Positions 52,770-60,441 of a DNA stretch of 64,000 nt are shown piece by piece. Position 1 is the first letter of the stretch. Each line of letters starts with the position of its first letter. Source of the stretch: Mycolicibacterium rutilum. GTDB lineage: Bacteria; Actinomycetota; Actinomycetes; Mycobacteriales; Mycobacteriaceae. The stretch lies in contig NZ_LT629971.1 in assembly GCF_900108565.1 (NCBI RefSeq), positions 3,286,001 through 3,350,000 on the forward strand, in the 5' to 3' direction. The notes under the pieces are model-generated. The model searched no databases, was not told where the DNA came from, and saw nothing but the letters and a program-made list of their open reading frames with translations. The position numbers and the translations under genes were made by a program.

Positions 52770-52790
52770 CTGCGGTCACGCCGGCCGCAG
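52770..52790. terminator. weak hairpin between mceF and a convergent gene
   Basis: CTGCGG (52770-52775) and CCGCAG (52785-52790) pair as a 6-bp stem with a 9-nt loop. A second stem, GTGACC/GGTCAC (52760-52765/52774-52779), competes with it. No U-tract follows. Confidence 0.35.
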
Positions 52791-52807
52791 ACCGGGGGTC
52801 GGCCAGG

Positions 52808-53335
52808 TCAGACCCGCTCCATCCGGACCGGCATCTCGATCACCACCGGCTGATTGCGTCCGCAGGCGCCGCTGGGCGCCTTGGTGTTGTCGCGGCCCAT
52901 GAGGAAGTTCGTGTTCTTGACGTTGCGCTCGTTTCGGGCCGGGTCGAAGCCCGAGAGAATGAACTTCTGGTGACCGGGCGCGAAACTGCCGTCGGGGCAA
53001 GGCAACCAGTTCGGAATGTCGTGGTCGACGTACCAGTAATCCTTCAGGCGGATCGTCGCGGTCCAGCCGCGGTCGCTCTTGACCTCACCGATGCACTCGA
53101 TCGGGCTGACACACTGCGTGCTCACGGTCCACGTCTGGACGACGGTCTGCTGGTCGATGAAGACGTCGGCGCCGCCGGGCGCCATGCCCACCTTCGCCCA
53201 CTCGCCGTCGGACAAAACGCGGTAGGTGCCGTTGAGCGCGACGCCAAAGTCGTTCGCGTGTGCCGGGGTTGCAGTGCCCAGACCTGCCAGCAAGGTGATT
53301 GCCGCGGCGCCCGCGGCCAGCCCAACTCCACGCAT
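52808..53335 (-). CDS. small secreted protein
   Basis: This 175-residue protein has a signal peptide (GVGLAAGAAAITLLAGLGTATPAHA), then a mature domain beginning NDFGVALNGTYRVLSDGEWAK with four cysteines (two in QCVSPIECIG, one in PCPDG, one in GACGRN). The layout recalls small exported mycobacterial proteins found beside mce and P450 genes. It converges with mceF. Transcription probably starts on the ATG (see 53342), so it would not need a ribosome site. A periplasmic lipid-binding role is inferred only from the neighbourhood. Confidence 0.75.
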   Translation of the reverse strand: MRGVGLAAGAAAITLLAGLGTATPAHANDFGVALNGTYRVLSDGEWAKVGMAPGGADVFIDQQTVVQTWTVSTQCVSPIECIGEVKSDRGWTATIRLKDYWYVDHDIPNWLPCPDGSFAPGHQKFILSGFDPARNERNVKNTNFLMGRDNTKAPSGACGRNQPVVIEMPVRMERV

Positions 53336-53341
53336 GTGCAG

Positions 53342-53347
53342 AGTTTA
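53342..53347 (-). promoter_or_regulatory. -10 box of a probable leaderless promoter
   Basis: On the minus strand TAAACT lies 6 nt before the ATG at 53335, the spacing for transcription starting on the start codon. Confidence 0.45.
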
Positions 53348-53413
53348 TCGTGGCCGGTAGCTGTGCTCTTCGAAAGGGAGAATTTCGTTCTGGCGGTATG
53401 GAACAATGGCCCG

Positions 53414-53824
53414 GTGCGAAGCCTCGCCGCAGTGTTCGCTGCTGCTCTGATGTCCGGTGTGTGGCTGATCGGTGCGCCGCCGGCGGGCGCGCAACCCCCG
53501 TTGCCGCCACTGCCGCCGCCGGGGTCCGAGTGCCACCACCCGAACTGCACTCCCGGAATCCAGCCGAACATCGTGCTGGGGTCGTACTGCAACAACACCA
53601 CCTATTACGTGTTCGGGGTGACGTCGTGGGGACGGCTGGTGTTCTGCGGATCGCCGCGGCGCTACGAGCCGCGGTGGTTCCGGCCGCCGGAGATGCACGG
53701 CATCAAGCTCGAGAACGATCTGTGCCCTGCCATGGAGGGCGAAGTCGCTCAGGCACCCGACGGCCTGTTTTTGACCTGTGTGGCCAAGGACGGTCGGTCC
53801 TACTGGGAACGCGGCGACCTGTAA
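53414..53824 (+). CDS. small secreted protein, cysteine-rich
   Basis: This 136-residue protein has a signal peptide (SLAAVFAAALMSGVWLIGAPPAGAQ), a Pro-rich linker (PPLPPLPPPG) and a mature domain with six cysteines: two in CHHPNC, then SYCNN, VFCGS, LCPAM and LTCVA. No enzyme motif is visible. The GTG at 53414 is chosen because it gives a normal signal peptide; an in-frame GTG further upstream would add an unlikely leader. It diverges from the secreted protein at 52808 and is the nearest plus-strand gene after the Mce operon. Confidence 0.68.
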   Translation: MRSLAAVFAAALMSGVWLIGAPPAGAQPPLPPLPPPGSECHHPNCTPGIQPNIVLGSYCNNTTYYVFGVTSWGRLVFCGSPRRYEPRWFRPPEMHGIKLENDLCPAMEGEVAQAPDGLFLTCVAKDGRSYWERGDL

Positions 53825-53852
53825 TCCGCCGCTCGGGCAACGAGATGCACAC

Positions 53853-53882
53853 AGATCGCCGAAACCGCGCGGAATGCGATCT
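53853..53882. terminator. possible bidirectional hairpin
   Basis: AGATCGC (53853-53859) and GCGATCT (53876-53882) form a perfect 7-bp stem with a 16-nt loop in the 82-nt gap between convergent genes. No U-tract is present. Confidence 0.35.
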
Positions 53883-53906
53883 CCCCGCAGTTTCGACGAT
53901 TGAGGA

Positions 53907-55187
53907 TCAGCCGATCGGCTTGAACTCGATGTTGATCTCGGTGAGCCCGCGCAGGATGAACGTCGGCTCGTAGACGTACTGGCGGGAGTCGATCGGGCCG
54001 TGCTTCTCCTCGCTGACCGTGATGTCGCCCAGCCGGTCCAGCAGGCGCTCGATCGACACCCGGCCCTCAACGCGCGCCAGCGGGGCGCCGGGGCACGAAT
54101 GGATGCCGCGGCTGAACGCGATGTGCTCGCGCACGTTCTTGCGGTCCAGCTGGAATTCGTGGGGGTTGTCGAAGCGGTTGGGATCGCGGTTGGCCGCGCC
54201 GGGGCTGACCATCACCGTGGTACCCGCCGGCACCGGAGTCTCGCCGAGAGTCGTTGTCTTGCGGGCCATTCGGAACACGCTCTTGACCGGGCTGTCCATC
54301 CGTAGGCACTCCTCGACGAAGACCGGGATGAGGCTGCGGTCGTCGCGCAGCTGCTGCTGGATGTCGGGCCGGTCAGACAGCACCCGCATCGCGGAGCCGA
54401 GCAGCTTGGCGGTGGTTTCCTGGCCGGCGGCGAACAGGAACGTCGCGGTGCGCACCACGTCGACCACCTCGGGCGTCGAACCGTCCGGGTACTTCGCGGT
54501 CGCGATCGAGGTCAGCACGTCGTCGCGTGGGTTCTCGCGCCGCTCTTCGATGTAGCTCGCGAACTTCTCGTCAGCCCACGCAAGCGGGTTGGTGGCGATC
54601 ACCTCGTGGTCGAGCCCGCCGATGTTGGTGCCCGGCCGCTCGGCGCCGAACGCCTCGCGGAAGTCCTCGTGATCGGATTCGGGGACACCCAGCAGGTCGG
54701 CAACCACCAACAGCGAGAACGGCTTTGCGTACGCGGCGAGGAACTCACACTTGCCGTCGGCGATGAACTCGTCGATGTGGCGGTCGGCGAGGCGCCACAT
54801 GAAGTCCTCGTTCTCCTTGAGCCGCTTGGGCGTCAGCAACCGGGCCAGGATGGACCGCGCGTCGGTGTGCTGCGGCGGGTCCATCGTCACCATGTGCTCG
54901 AACATCGGGATCTCGGTGCGGTGCTTCTCCAGCTGCTCGCAGATGTCGTCGCCCTCGGGGGTGAACGGCATCGGCGTGAACGGGCCCATCACCGCGACGC
55001 ACGACGAGAAGTTCTCGCTGTCTTTGTAGACGCTGTTGGCGGCCTCCCACCCCGTCACCGCGAGTACGCCGTTGGTGATCGGACAGCACACCGGATCCTT
55101 TGCCCGGATGTGGTCGTAGTAGGGGTGCGGGTCGGGAACCAGGGAGGGGTCGGTGAAGTAGTCAACCGAATCGAAATCTGTGGTCAT
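53907..55187 (-). CDS. cytochrome P450
   Basis: This 426-residue P450 has AAGQETT in the I-helix, VEECLRMDSP, and the haem loop FSRGIHSCPG with C365. It shares LTPKRLKENEDFMW and the C-terminal TFILRGLTEINIEF with the P450 at 9182, so the two are the closest pair in the window. No ferredoxin is adjacent, so it must use one made elsewhere, possibly that at 10477. It diverges from a TetR regulator across a 188-nt region holding a 22-bp palindrome. Confidence 0.92.
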   Translation of the reverse strand: MTTDFDSVDYFTDPSLVPDPHPYYDHIRAKDPVCCPITNGVLAVTGWEAANSVYKDSENFSSCVAVMGPFTPMPFTPEGDDICEQLEKHRTEIPMFEHMVTMDPPQHTDARSILARLLTPKRLKENEDFMWRLADRHIDEFIADGKCEFLAAYAKPFSLLVVADLLGVPESDHEDFREAFGAERPGTNIGGLDHEVIATNPLAWADEKFASYIEERRENPRDDVLTSIATAKYPDGSTPEVVDVVRTATFLFAAGQETTAKLLGSAMRVLSDRPDIQQQLRDDRSLIPVFVEECLRMDSPVKSVFRMARKTTTLGETPVPAGTTVMVSPGAANRDPNRFDNPHEFQLDRKNVREHIAFSRGIHSCPGAPLARVEGRVSIERLLDRLGDITVSEEKHGPIDSRQYVYEPTFILRGLTEINIEFKPIG

Positions 55188-55269
55188 GGTCTGTTCGCCC
55201 TCCAGGGTCGACGCTTACCTGCGTGGTGATGAGCGGACGCCGCCGCTCGCGGGAACACATTGGCTGAAT

Positions 55270-55291
55270 ATGCTGAGCACTTGCTTAGCAT
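55270..55291. promoter_or_regulatory. 22-bp palindromic operator in the TetR/P450 divergent region
   Basis: ATGCTGAGCACTTGCTTAGC and the next two bases (AT) form an inverted repeat, ATGCTnAG-N6-CTnAGCAT, with perfect outer arms. It lies between the divergent P450 and TetR genes, where an autoregulated TetR repressor would bind. It is distinct from the GAGAAT palindrome. Confidence 0.6.
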
Positions 55292-55375
55292 GGGGTTAAG
55301 GTCAGGGTCAAGATCGCGCGACGGGTCGCCACTACGATCGGCGTGTCGGAACGGGCGGGAAAGTGAAGTGAAGCC

Positions 55376-55993
55376 ATGACGAGCGCTTCCGGGTCGGCGC
55401 GACGCATCGGGGCGCCGGATGCGAAGAACCGCGGCGTGCTGCTCGACGCGGCCGAACAACTCCTCCTCGAAGAGGGGTACGCCGCGGTCACCTCGCGCCG
55501 CATCGCAGAGAAGGCCGGCTTGAAACCCCAACTCGTGCATTACTACTTCCGGACCATGGAGGACTTGTTCCTGGCGGTGTTCCGGCGGATGGCCGAAGCG
55601 GGTCTGGAGGTGCTCACCGAAGCGCTGGCGTCGCCGCAGCCGCTGTGGGCGCTGTGGCGGTTCAGCACCCAGCCCGAGGCCACCCGGCTGACGATGGAGT
55701 TCATGGGGCTGGCCAACCACCGCAAGGCGCTGCGCAGCGAGATCGTCTACTACGCCGAACGGTTCCGTGAGGAGCAGAACAAGGCGATCGCCGCGGCGCT
55801 CAAGCGGTACGGCGTCGAGTCCACCGATGTGCCGCCGGTCGTCTGGACCGTGTTCGCGACCAGCGTGTCGCAGAGCCTGGTGGTCGAGCGGGCGCTCGGC
55901 ATGTCGACGGGTCACGCCGAGACGTTCGCGTTCTGCGAGGCGTGGATTCGCCGGCTGGAGGGAGACCCGCTTCCGGCGGGCAGTGCGAAATAG
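55376..55993 (+). CDS. TetR-family transcriptional regulator
   Basis: This 205-residue protein has the TetR N-terminal DNA-binding domain: ILDAAEQLL-type helix in NRGVLLDAAEQLLLEEGYAAVTSRRIAEKAGLKPQLVHYYF, then a helical ligand-binding domain. The helix-turn-helix and the YYFRTMEDLF end of the domain are typical. It diverges from the P450 at 53907 and very likely controls it through the palindrome at 55270. Whether it also binds the GAGAAT palindrome elsewhere cannot be judged from sequence. Confidence 0.92.
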   Translation: MTSASGSARRIGAPDAKNRGVLLDAAEQLLLEEGYAAVTSRRIAEKAGLKPQLVHYYFRTMEDLFLAVFRRMAEAGLEVLTEALASPQPLWALWRFSTQPEATRLTMEFMGLANHRKALRSEIVYYAERFREEQNKAIAAALKRYGVESTDVPPVVWTVFATSVSQSLVVERALGMSTGHAETFAFCEAWIRRLEGDPLPAGSAK

Positions 55994-56001
55994 GCCGGCA
56001 G

Positions 56002-56460
56002 TCACCAGCTTCGGATCGAACAGAGCGCACCCTTCGGGCCCTGGTTCGTGGCCACGACCACCCCGTCCACCGCAAGCACGCAGTGGATGTTCGGTTTTGC
56101 CTCGCCAGGACCGCTGGTCGCGGTGACCATCGCCCACTGATCGGGATCGGCCAGTTGCACGTCGAGATTCCACTGCTGATCCGGCCCGATCTGCGCCTTG
56201 GCCTTCGGGCTGAACGAGTACGGATTGTGGCTGTAGGCAGCCCAGTTCGGCGGGTCGACGTCGCGGTAGTAGATGTCGACGTAGAACGGCTGCTCGGCGA
56301 ACACGGTGTACTTCACATTGCGCAGCGGCGGCGGAGGCGGCCCCTGGGCGGCCGACGGGGCGGCCAGGGGGGTGACCACAGCCAACACGCCGCCGGCCGT
56401 CACGGCGGCAGCGAGTAACGTCGTCGTGACCCGGTGGCGGGAGGTGCGCGGGAAGATCAT
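56002..56460 (-). CDS. MmpS-like secreted or anchored protein
   Basis: This 152-residue protein has an N-terminal hydrophobic segment (TTLLAAAVTAGGVLAVVTPLAA), a Pro-rich linker and a beta domain. That domain runs from VKYTVFAEQPFYVDIYYRD through WNLDVQLAD to CVLAVDGVVVATNQGPKGALCS, close to the C-terminal domain of MmpS proteins. MmpS partners MmpL transporters, but no mmpL gene is in the window. It converges on the TetR gene with an 8-nt gap. The promoter at 56467 implies a leaderless mRNA. Confidence 0.72.
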   Translation of the reverse strand: MIFPRTSRHRVTTTLLAAAVTAGGVLAVVTPLAAPSAAQGPPPPPLRNVKYTVFAEQPFYVDIYYRDVDPPNWAAYSHNPYSFSPKAKAQIGPDQQWNLDVQLADPDQWAMVTATSGPGEAKPNIHCVLAVDGVVVATNQGPKGALCSIRSW

Positions 56461-56466
56461 TTCCGA

Positions 56467-56472
56467 ATTTTA
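56467..56472 (-). promoter_or_regulatory. strong -10 box of a leaderless promoter
   Basis: On the minus strand TAAAAT, close to the sigma-A consensus TATAAT, lies 6 nt before the ATG at 56460. Transcription is expected to start on the A of the start codon. Confidence 0.55.
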
Positions 56473-56513
56473 GAACGTTGTTTCCCGGACAGGACCTGAT
56501 TCAGCAACCGCAT

Positions 56514-57668
56514 CTACCGCGACAGGATCGTCGCCGACGCGGTGCCAGGCGCCCCGTACACCTGCGCGAGCCCGACCTTCGGCTCGCCGGGCACCTGGCG
56601 GTCGCCTGCCTCCCCGCGCAACTGGCGGACCAGCTCGTGGACCTGGCGCAGCCCGGAGGCGCCGATGGGCTCGCCGTTGGCGATGAGGCCGCCGTCGGTG
56701 TTGACGGGCAGCGAGCCGTGGATCTCGGTGGCGCCGTCGGCGAGCAGCTTCTCCTGTTCGCCGTCCGCGCACAGACCGGTCTCGGCCATGTGGATCACCT
56801 CGGCGCCGGCGTCGGTGTCCTGCAGCTGCGCGATGTCGACGTCCTCGGGTCCGATCCCGGCCGCCTCGTATGCGGCCTTGGCCGCATACACGGTCGGGGA
56901 GGCGTCCTCGTCGAGCGGCGCGGAGGTCGCGTGGACCTCGTAGGCGCCGAACCGGCGGGTGCGGATCTCGGAGGCCCGCACGTAGACCGGCTTGTCGGTG
57001 AACCGATGCGCGATGTCGCCGCGGCACATGATGACCGCGGCCGCGCCCTCGTCGGGTGCGCAGAACATGTACTGCGTCAGCGGGTAGTTCAGCACTGTCG
57101 AGTTGAGGATCTCGTCGACCGAGATCTCCTTGCGCCGAAAGGCGTTCGGGTTCAGCGCACCGTTGCGGAAGTTCTTGTTCGCCACCCGCGCGAGCGTCTC
57201 CTGCGAGATGCCGTGCTTGTGGATGTAGTGGTTGGCCTTCATCCCGAAGAACTTCGTCGTGACGAACTGGCCGTTCTCCGCGTACCACTGGGGCAGCGCC
57301 AACTTGGCGGGGTCGTCGGTGAAGGCGCCACGCGGGTGCTTGTCCAGACCGATCGCGATGCCGATGTCGTACTTGCCGAGCCGGATCGTGTCGGCGGTCT
57401 GCTGGATCGCCGACGCGGCGGTGGCGCAGGCGTTGAAGACGTTGGTGAACGTGATCCCGGTGAGCCCGACGAGCCGGGTGACGGCGTCGGGGTTGGACAC
57501 CTCGTAGCTGCCGCCGAAGCCGAACTGGATGTCCTTCCACTCCACGTTCGCGTCGGTGAGCGCGGCCTGGATGGCCTCGGCGCCCATCTCCATGGCGGTC
57601 TTGTCGAACCGGCCGAACGGGTGCAGGCCCACACCGATGATCGCGACTGAATTGTCCGCGGTGCTCAT
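56514..57668 (-). CDS. thiolase-superfamily protein with altered active site (Ltp-like)
   Basis: This 384-residue protein has the thiolase-fold opening SVAIIGVGLHPFG and the nucleophile region NVFNACATAASA, which keeps a Cys. The usual His motifs are changed: QDTDAGAE in place of the HD-containing motif and GEPIGASG in place of GHPxGATG. Thus only one of the catalytic residues remains. It is 14 nt from a stand-alone DUF35 protein. Thiolase-like plus DUF35 pairs act as retro-aldolases or thiolases in steroid side-chain degradation. An aldolase or lipid-transfer function is likely, with classical thiolysis less so. Confidence 0.82.
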   Translation of the reverse strand: MSTADNSVAIIGVGLHPFGRFDKTAMEMGAEAIQAALTDANVEWKDIQFGFGGSYEVSNPDAVTRLVGLTGITFTNVFNACATAASAIQQTADTIRLGKYDIGIAIGLDKHPRGAFTDDPAKLALPQWYAENGQFVTTKFFGMKANHYIHKHGISQETLARVANKNFRNGALNPNAFRRKEISVDEILNSTVLNYPLTQYMFCAPDEGAAAVIMCRGDIAHRFTDKPVYVRASEIRTRRFGAYEVHATSAPLDEDASPTVYAAKAAYEAAGIGPEDVDIAQLQDTDAGAEVIHMAETGLCADGEQEKLLADGATEIHGSLPVNTDGGLIANGEPIGASGLRQVHELVRQLRGEAGDRQVPGEPKVGLAQVYGAPGTASATILSR

Positions 57669-57682
57669 TGTCGTGGTCCTTC

Positions 57683-58102
57683 CTAGACCGGCTGGAACGC
57701 GAAGGTGACGACCTCTTTGCCCTCGTCGTCAGTGGTGAACGGGATCATCGTCAGCTCGACCTCCTGGCCGAACTGCAGCTTGGCCGGGTCGTTCTCGGTC
57801 AGCCGTCCTTCGACCCGGATCACGTCCCCGAGTTGCACCAACCCGACGCCGAAGGGCACGAAGTCCTTGCCGGTCGGCCCCTTGTACGGCGCGCCGGGCG
57901 GAAACCCCTGCGTGGTCCAGGCGATGAGGGTGCCGCGGCGCGGGAGCAGCACCTCCGACATCTCACCGGCGCTGCATTTCGGGCAGCGCTGCTGGACGGG
58001 AAACGTGGTGGCATCGCACTTGGCGCACTTGCTGCCGATGAGCTGCGGGTCCTCATCGGGCCAGGTCGAGATTTCCGGTGCGAGCGCAATCTGAGTCGAC
58101 AC
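57683..58102 (-). CDS. DUF35 OB-fold zinc-ribbon protein
   Basis: This 139-residue protein has the zinc ribbon CAKCDATTFPVQQRCPKC and a C-terminal OB-fold with the family's GxVxxxT-like strands (RRGTLIAWTTQGFPPG, FGVGLVQLGDVIRVEGRL). DUF35 proteins bind acyl-CoA and serve as the partner of thiolase-like enzymes. It precedes the thiolase-like gene at 56514 in the same operon. The GTG at 58102 is 7 nt after a -10 box (58110), so a leaderless transcript is likely. Confidence 0.9.
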   Translation of the reverse strand: MSTQIALAPEISTWPDEDPQLIGSKCAKCDATTFPVQQRCPKCSAGEMSEVLLPRRGTLIAWTTQGFPPGAPYKGPTGKDFVPFGVGLVQLGDVIRVEGRLTENDPAKLQFGQEVELTMIPFTTDDEGKEVVTFAFQPV

Positions 58103-58109
58103 GCGGTTG

Positions 58110-58146
58110 ACGATAACCGGAAATGACGTTCTCGTCTAGAGAGAAC
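58110..58146 (-). promoter_or_regulatory. leaderless promoter and 6-7-6 inverted repeat of the DUF35/thiolase operon
   Basis: TATCGT on the minus strand (58110-58115) lies 7 nt before the GTG at 58102. GTTCTCGTCTAGAGAGAAC (58128-58146) is a perfect inverted repeat with a 7-nt spacer, placed over the -35 region. The same layout, ATTCTC-N7-GAGAAT, recurs at 61805. Confidence 0.55.
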
Positions 58147-58175
58147 CAGGGGTCGTCAGAGGGGTTCCCGGCTGT

Positions 58176-58181
58176 TAGCCT
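58176..58181 (+). promoter_or_regulatory. -10 box of a probable leaderless promoter
   Basis: TAGCCT, preceded by TGT (extended -10 pattern), lies 6 nt before the GTG at 58188. Confidence 0.45.
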
Positions 58182-58187
58182 CCGGAT

Positions 58188-58607
58188 GTGGACGCTGACA
58201 AGACGCAGATCTCTGAGGTGCTCATCCGGTACGCGACCGGCATCGACGCCAAGGACTGGGCGCTGTTTCGCACCTGCTGGACCGACGAGGTCGACATCGA
58301 CTACGGCGATCTGGGGACCTTCACCGACGCGGACGCGTTCACCGATCTGATGCAGCAGATCCACGGCGGAATGGGCCAGACGTATCACCGGATCTCCAAC
58401 ATCGCGGTCGACCTCGACGGTGACCGGGCGACGGCGCGGTCCTACGTGCACGCGGTGCTGATGGCGGTTCCCGGCGACTCCAACAGTTGGATCGACGCAC
58501 TCGGCCACTACGACGACGCCCTCGTCCGCACTGCAGACGGTTGGCGAATCAGCAAGCGCACCACGAACATCGCGCGCGTGCTGAGCGCGGCCGGCGTCGC
58601 GCCGTGA
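58188..58607 (+). CDS. SnoaL-like (NTF2-fold) protein
   Basis: This 139-residue protein has the SnoaL/NTF2-like alpha-plus-beta pattern: ISEVLIRYATGIDAKDWALFRTCWTDEVDIDY, TYHRISNIAVDLDGDRATARSY and a final DGWRISKRTT. Such domains act as isomerases, dehydratases or cyclases on ring compounds, or as small subunits. The GTG start is supported by a leaderless promoter. It is the first gene of a plus-strand operon and overlaps the following SDR by 4 nt. Confidence 0.87.
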   Translation: MDADKTQISEVLIRYATGIDAKDWALFRTCWTDEVDIDYGDLGTFTDADAFTDLMQQIHGGMGQTYHRISNIAVDLDGDRATARSYVHAVLMAVPGDSNSWIDALGHYDDALVRTADGWRISKRTTNIARVLSAAGVAP

Positions 58608-59419
58608 CCGTCTCCGGCGACTCGTCGTTCGCGGCACGCTACGGGCCCTGGGCCGTGATCGCCGGCGCGTCGGAGGGCATCGGCGCCGCCCTCGCCGACC
58701 AACTCGGTGCACTCGGACTGAACGTGGTGCTGATCGCGCGCAACGCTGCCCTGCTCGACGAAGTCGCCGCCGGCGTCCGCGAGCGGCACGGTGTGCAGAC
58801 GCGGGCAGTCGCCCAGGACTTGACGGCCGCCGACGCGGCCACCGCAATCGCCGGGGCCACAGATGGCCTCGACGTCGGGCTGCTGGTCTACAACGCGGGC
58901 GCCTCGGATCGCACCACTCCGTTCCTGCACAACGACATCGACTACTCGCTGCATCAGGTGGCGCTGGACTGCATCGCCCCGATGGCGCTGGCCCGTCATT
59001 TCGGCCCACCGATGTGCGACCGCGGCCGCGGCGGCATCGTGATCGTCGCGTCGCTGGCCTGCCTGGCGGGCTCGGCCACCCTCGCGGTGTACTCGGCGGT
59101 CAAGGCGTTTCAGCACACCTTCGCCGAGGGCTTGTGGGCCGAGTTGCGTCCGCACGGTGTCGACGTGTGCTGCACCCCGCTCGGCATGACGTACACGCCG
59201 GCGCTGGCGCGGATGGGTGTCGAGTACGACCCGCAGACGCAGATGCTCTCCGAGGACGTGGCCGCCGAGATCATCGCCAATGTCGGCAACGGGCCCACCT
59301 ACGTCGTCGGCGAGCACAACCGCGCCGTGGCGGAGCAGGTGTGGACGGTCGACCGGCGCACCCTCGTGGAGATGATCAGCGCCGCCTCAACACAATTCGC
59401 CGAGAGCAGGAAACACTGA
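58604..59419 (+). CDS. short-chain dehydrogenase/reductase
   Basis: This 271-residue SDR has AVIAGASEGIG, LLVYNAGASD, the serine strand IVIVASLA and the catalytic YSAVKAF. It would act on a hydroxyl or keto group of the substrate. The GTG overlaps the SnoaL-like gene by 4 nt and the stop shares a base with the next gene's ATG. No unusual insertions are seen. Confidence 0.88.
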   Translation: MTVSGDSSFAARYGPWAVIAGASEGIGAALADQLGALGLNVVLIARNAALLDEVAAGVRERHGVQTRAVAQDLTAADAATAIAGATDGLDVGLLVYNAGASDRTTPFLHNDIDYSLHQVALDCIAPMALARHFGPPMCDRGRGGIVIVASLACLAGSATLAVYSAVKAFQHTFAEGLWAELRPHGVDVCCTPLGMTYTPALARMGVEYDPQTQMLSEDVAAEIIANVGNGPTYVVGEHNRAVAEQVWTVDRRTLVEMISAASTQFAESRKH

Positions 59420-60441
59420 TGCGCGCGGTGGTGTTGCGCGGCGGCGAGTTGCACGTGCGCGAGACCGCCGACCCGGTGCCCGGCCCGGGGGAGCTGCTGA
59501 TCAAACCGCTGTCGGCGGCGATCTGCGCGTCGGACGTGCACTACATGGATCACCCGAACTCCGCCCCGCGATTCGTCTGGGACGCCGACCGCGACACGGT
59601 GATGGGCCACGAGTTCATCGGCGAGGTCGTCGGCCACGGTCCCGACTGCTCCGACGAGTTCCCTGTCGGCAGCCGGGTCACCAGCATGCCGATCCTGATC
59701 AGGGCCGGACAGGAGCCGTTGGTGATCGGGCACCACCCCGACGCACACGGCGCGTTCGGCGAGCTCATGGTCGTCTCGGAGATGATGTCGCGGCGGGTCC
59801 CCGACGGTGTGCCCGACGACGCGGTGGCGCTGGTCGACGCGTTCGCTGTCGGCGAGTTCTACGTCCGGTGCTCAGGGGTCAAATCCGGTGAGCTGCCACT
59901 GGTTCTCGGCGCAGGCGCCATCGGCCTGTCGACGGTGGCTGCGCTGCGGGCGCGCGGCGTCAGCCCGATCGTGGTGTCGGACTACAGCGACGAGCGGCTG
60001 GCCTATGCCGCCACGTTCGGCGCCGACGTGCTCGTCAACCCCGCCCACCGCGACCCCTACGAGGCGTGGCAGGATACGTTCCGCGCGAACAACTTCCAGA
60101 CCACCCAGGTGATCTTCGAATGCGTCGGCAAGAACGGCTTGCTGCAGTCGGTGGTCGACTCCTGCGAGTTCCTGGCCCGGGTGCACGCGGCGGGCGGCTG
60201 GTACGACGCAGGCGCCATCGACTGCACCGCCGCGACGCACAAGGGTGTGACGATCCAGTTCGGCGGCGGGCCGCACCCCCAGGATTGGTACGGCACGCTC
60301 GCCGCGGTCACCGAGGGCCGACTCGACCCGGTGCCCAGCATCGGGGCGACGATTGGGCTCGACGAGGTGCCCGCCGCGATCGATCAGGTCCGCAAGGGGC
60401 AGGGGCCGCCCCGAATCGTCGTGCGTCCGAACGGATCGTGA
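59419..60441 (+). CDS. zinc-type medium-chain alcohol dehydrogenase
   Basis: This 340-residue dehydrogenase has the catalytic zinc residues in ICASDVHYMD (Cys) and GHEFIGEV (His-Glu), and the NAD-binding LVLGAGAIGLSTVAAL. The four-cysteine structural zinc lobe is absent, as in some bacterial family members. It would oxidise a primary or secondary alcohol. It starts with a 1-nt overlap to the SDR and ends overlapping the VOC protein. Confidence 0.9.
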   Translation: MRAVVLRGGELHVRETADPVPGPGELLIKPLSAAICASDVHYMDHPNSAPRFVWDADRDTVMGHEFIGEVVGHGPDCSDEFPVGSRVTSMPILIRAGQEPLVIGHHPDAHGAFGELMVVSEMMSRRVPDGVPDDAVALVDAFAVGEFYVRCSGVKSGELPLVLGAGAIGLSTVAALRARGVSPIVVSDYSDERLAYAATFGADVLVNPAHRDPYEAWQDTFRANNFQTTQVIFECVGKNGLLQSVVDSCEFLARVHAAGGWYDAGAIDCTAATHKGVTIQFGGGPHPQDWYGTLAAVTEGRLDPVPSIGATIGLDEVPAAIDQVRKGQGPPRIVVRPNGS

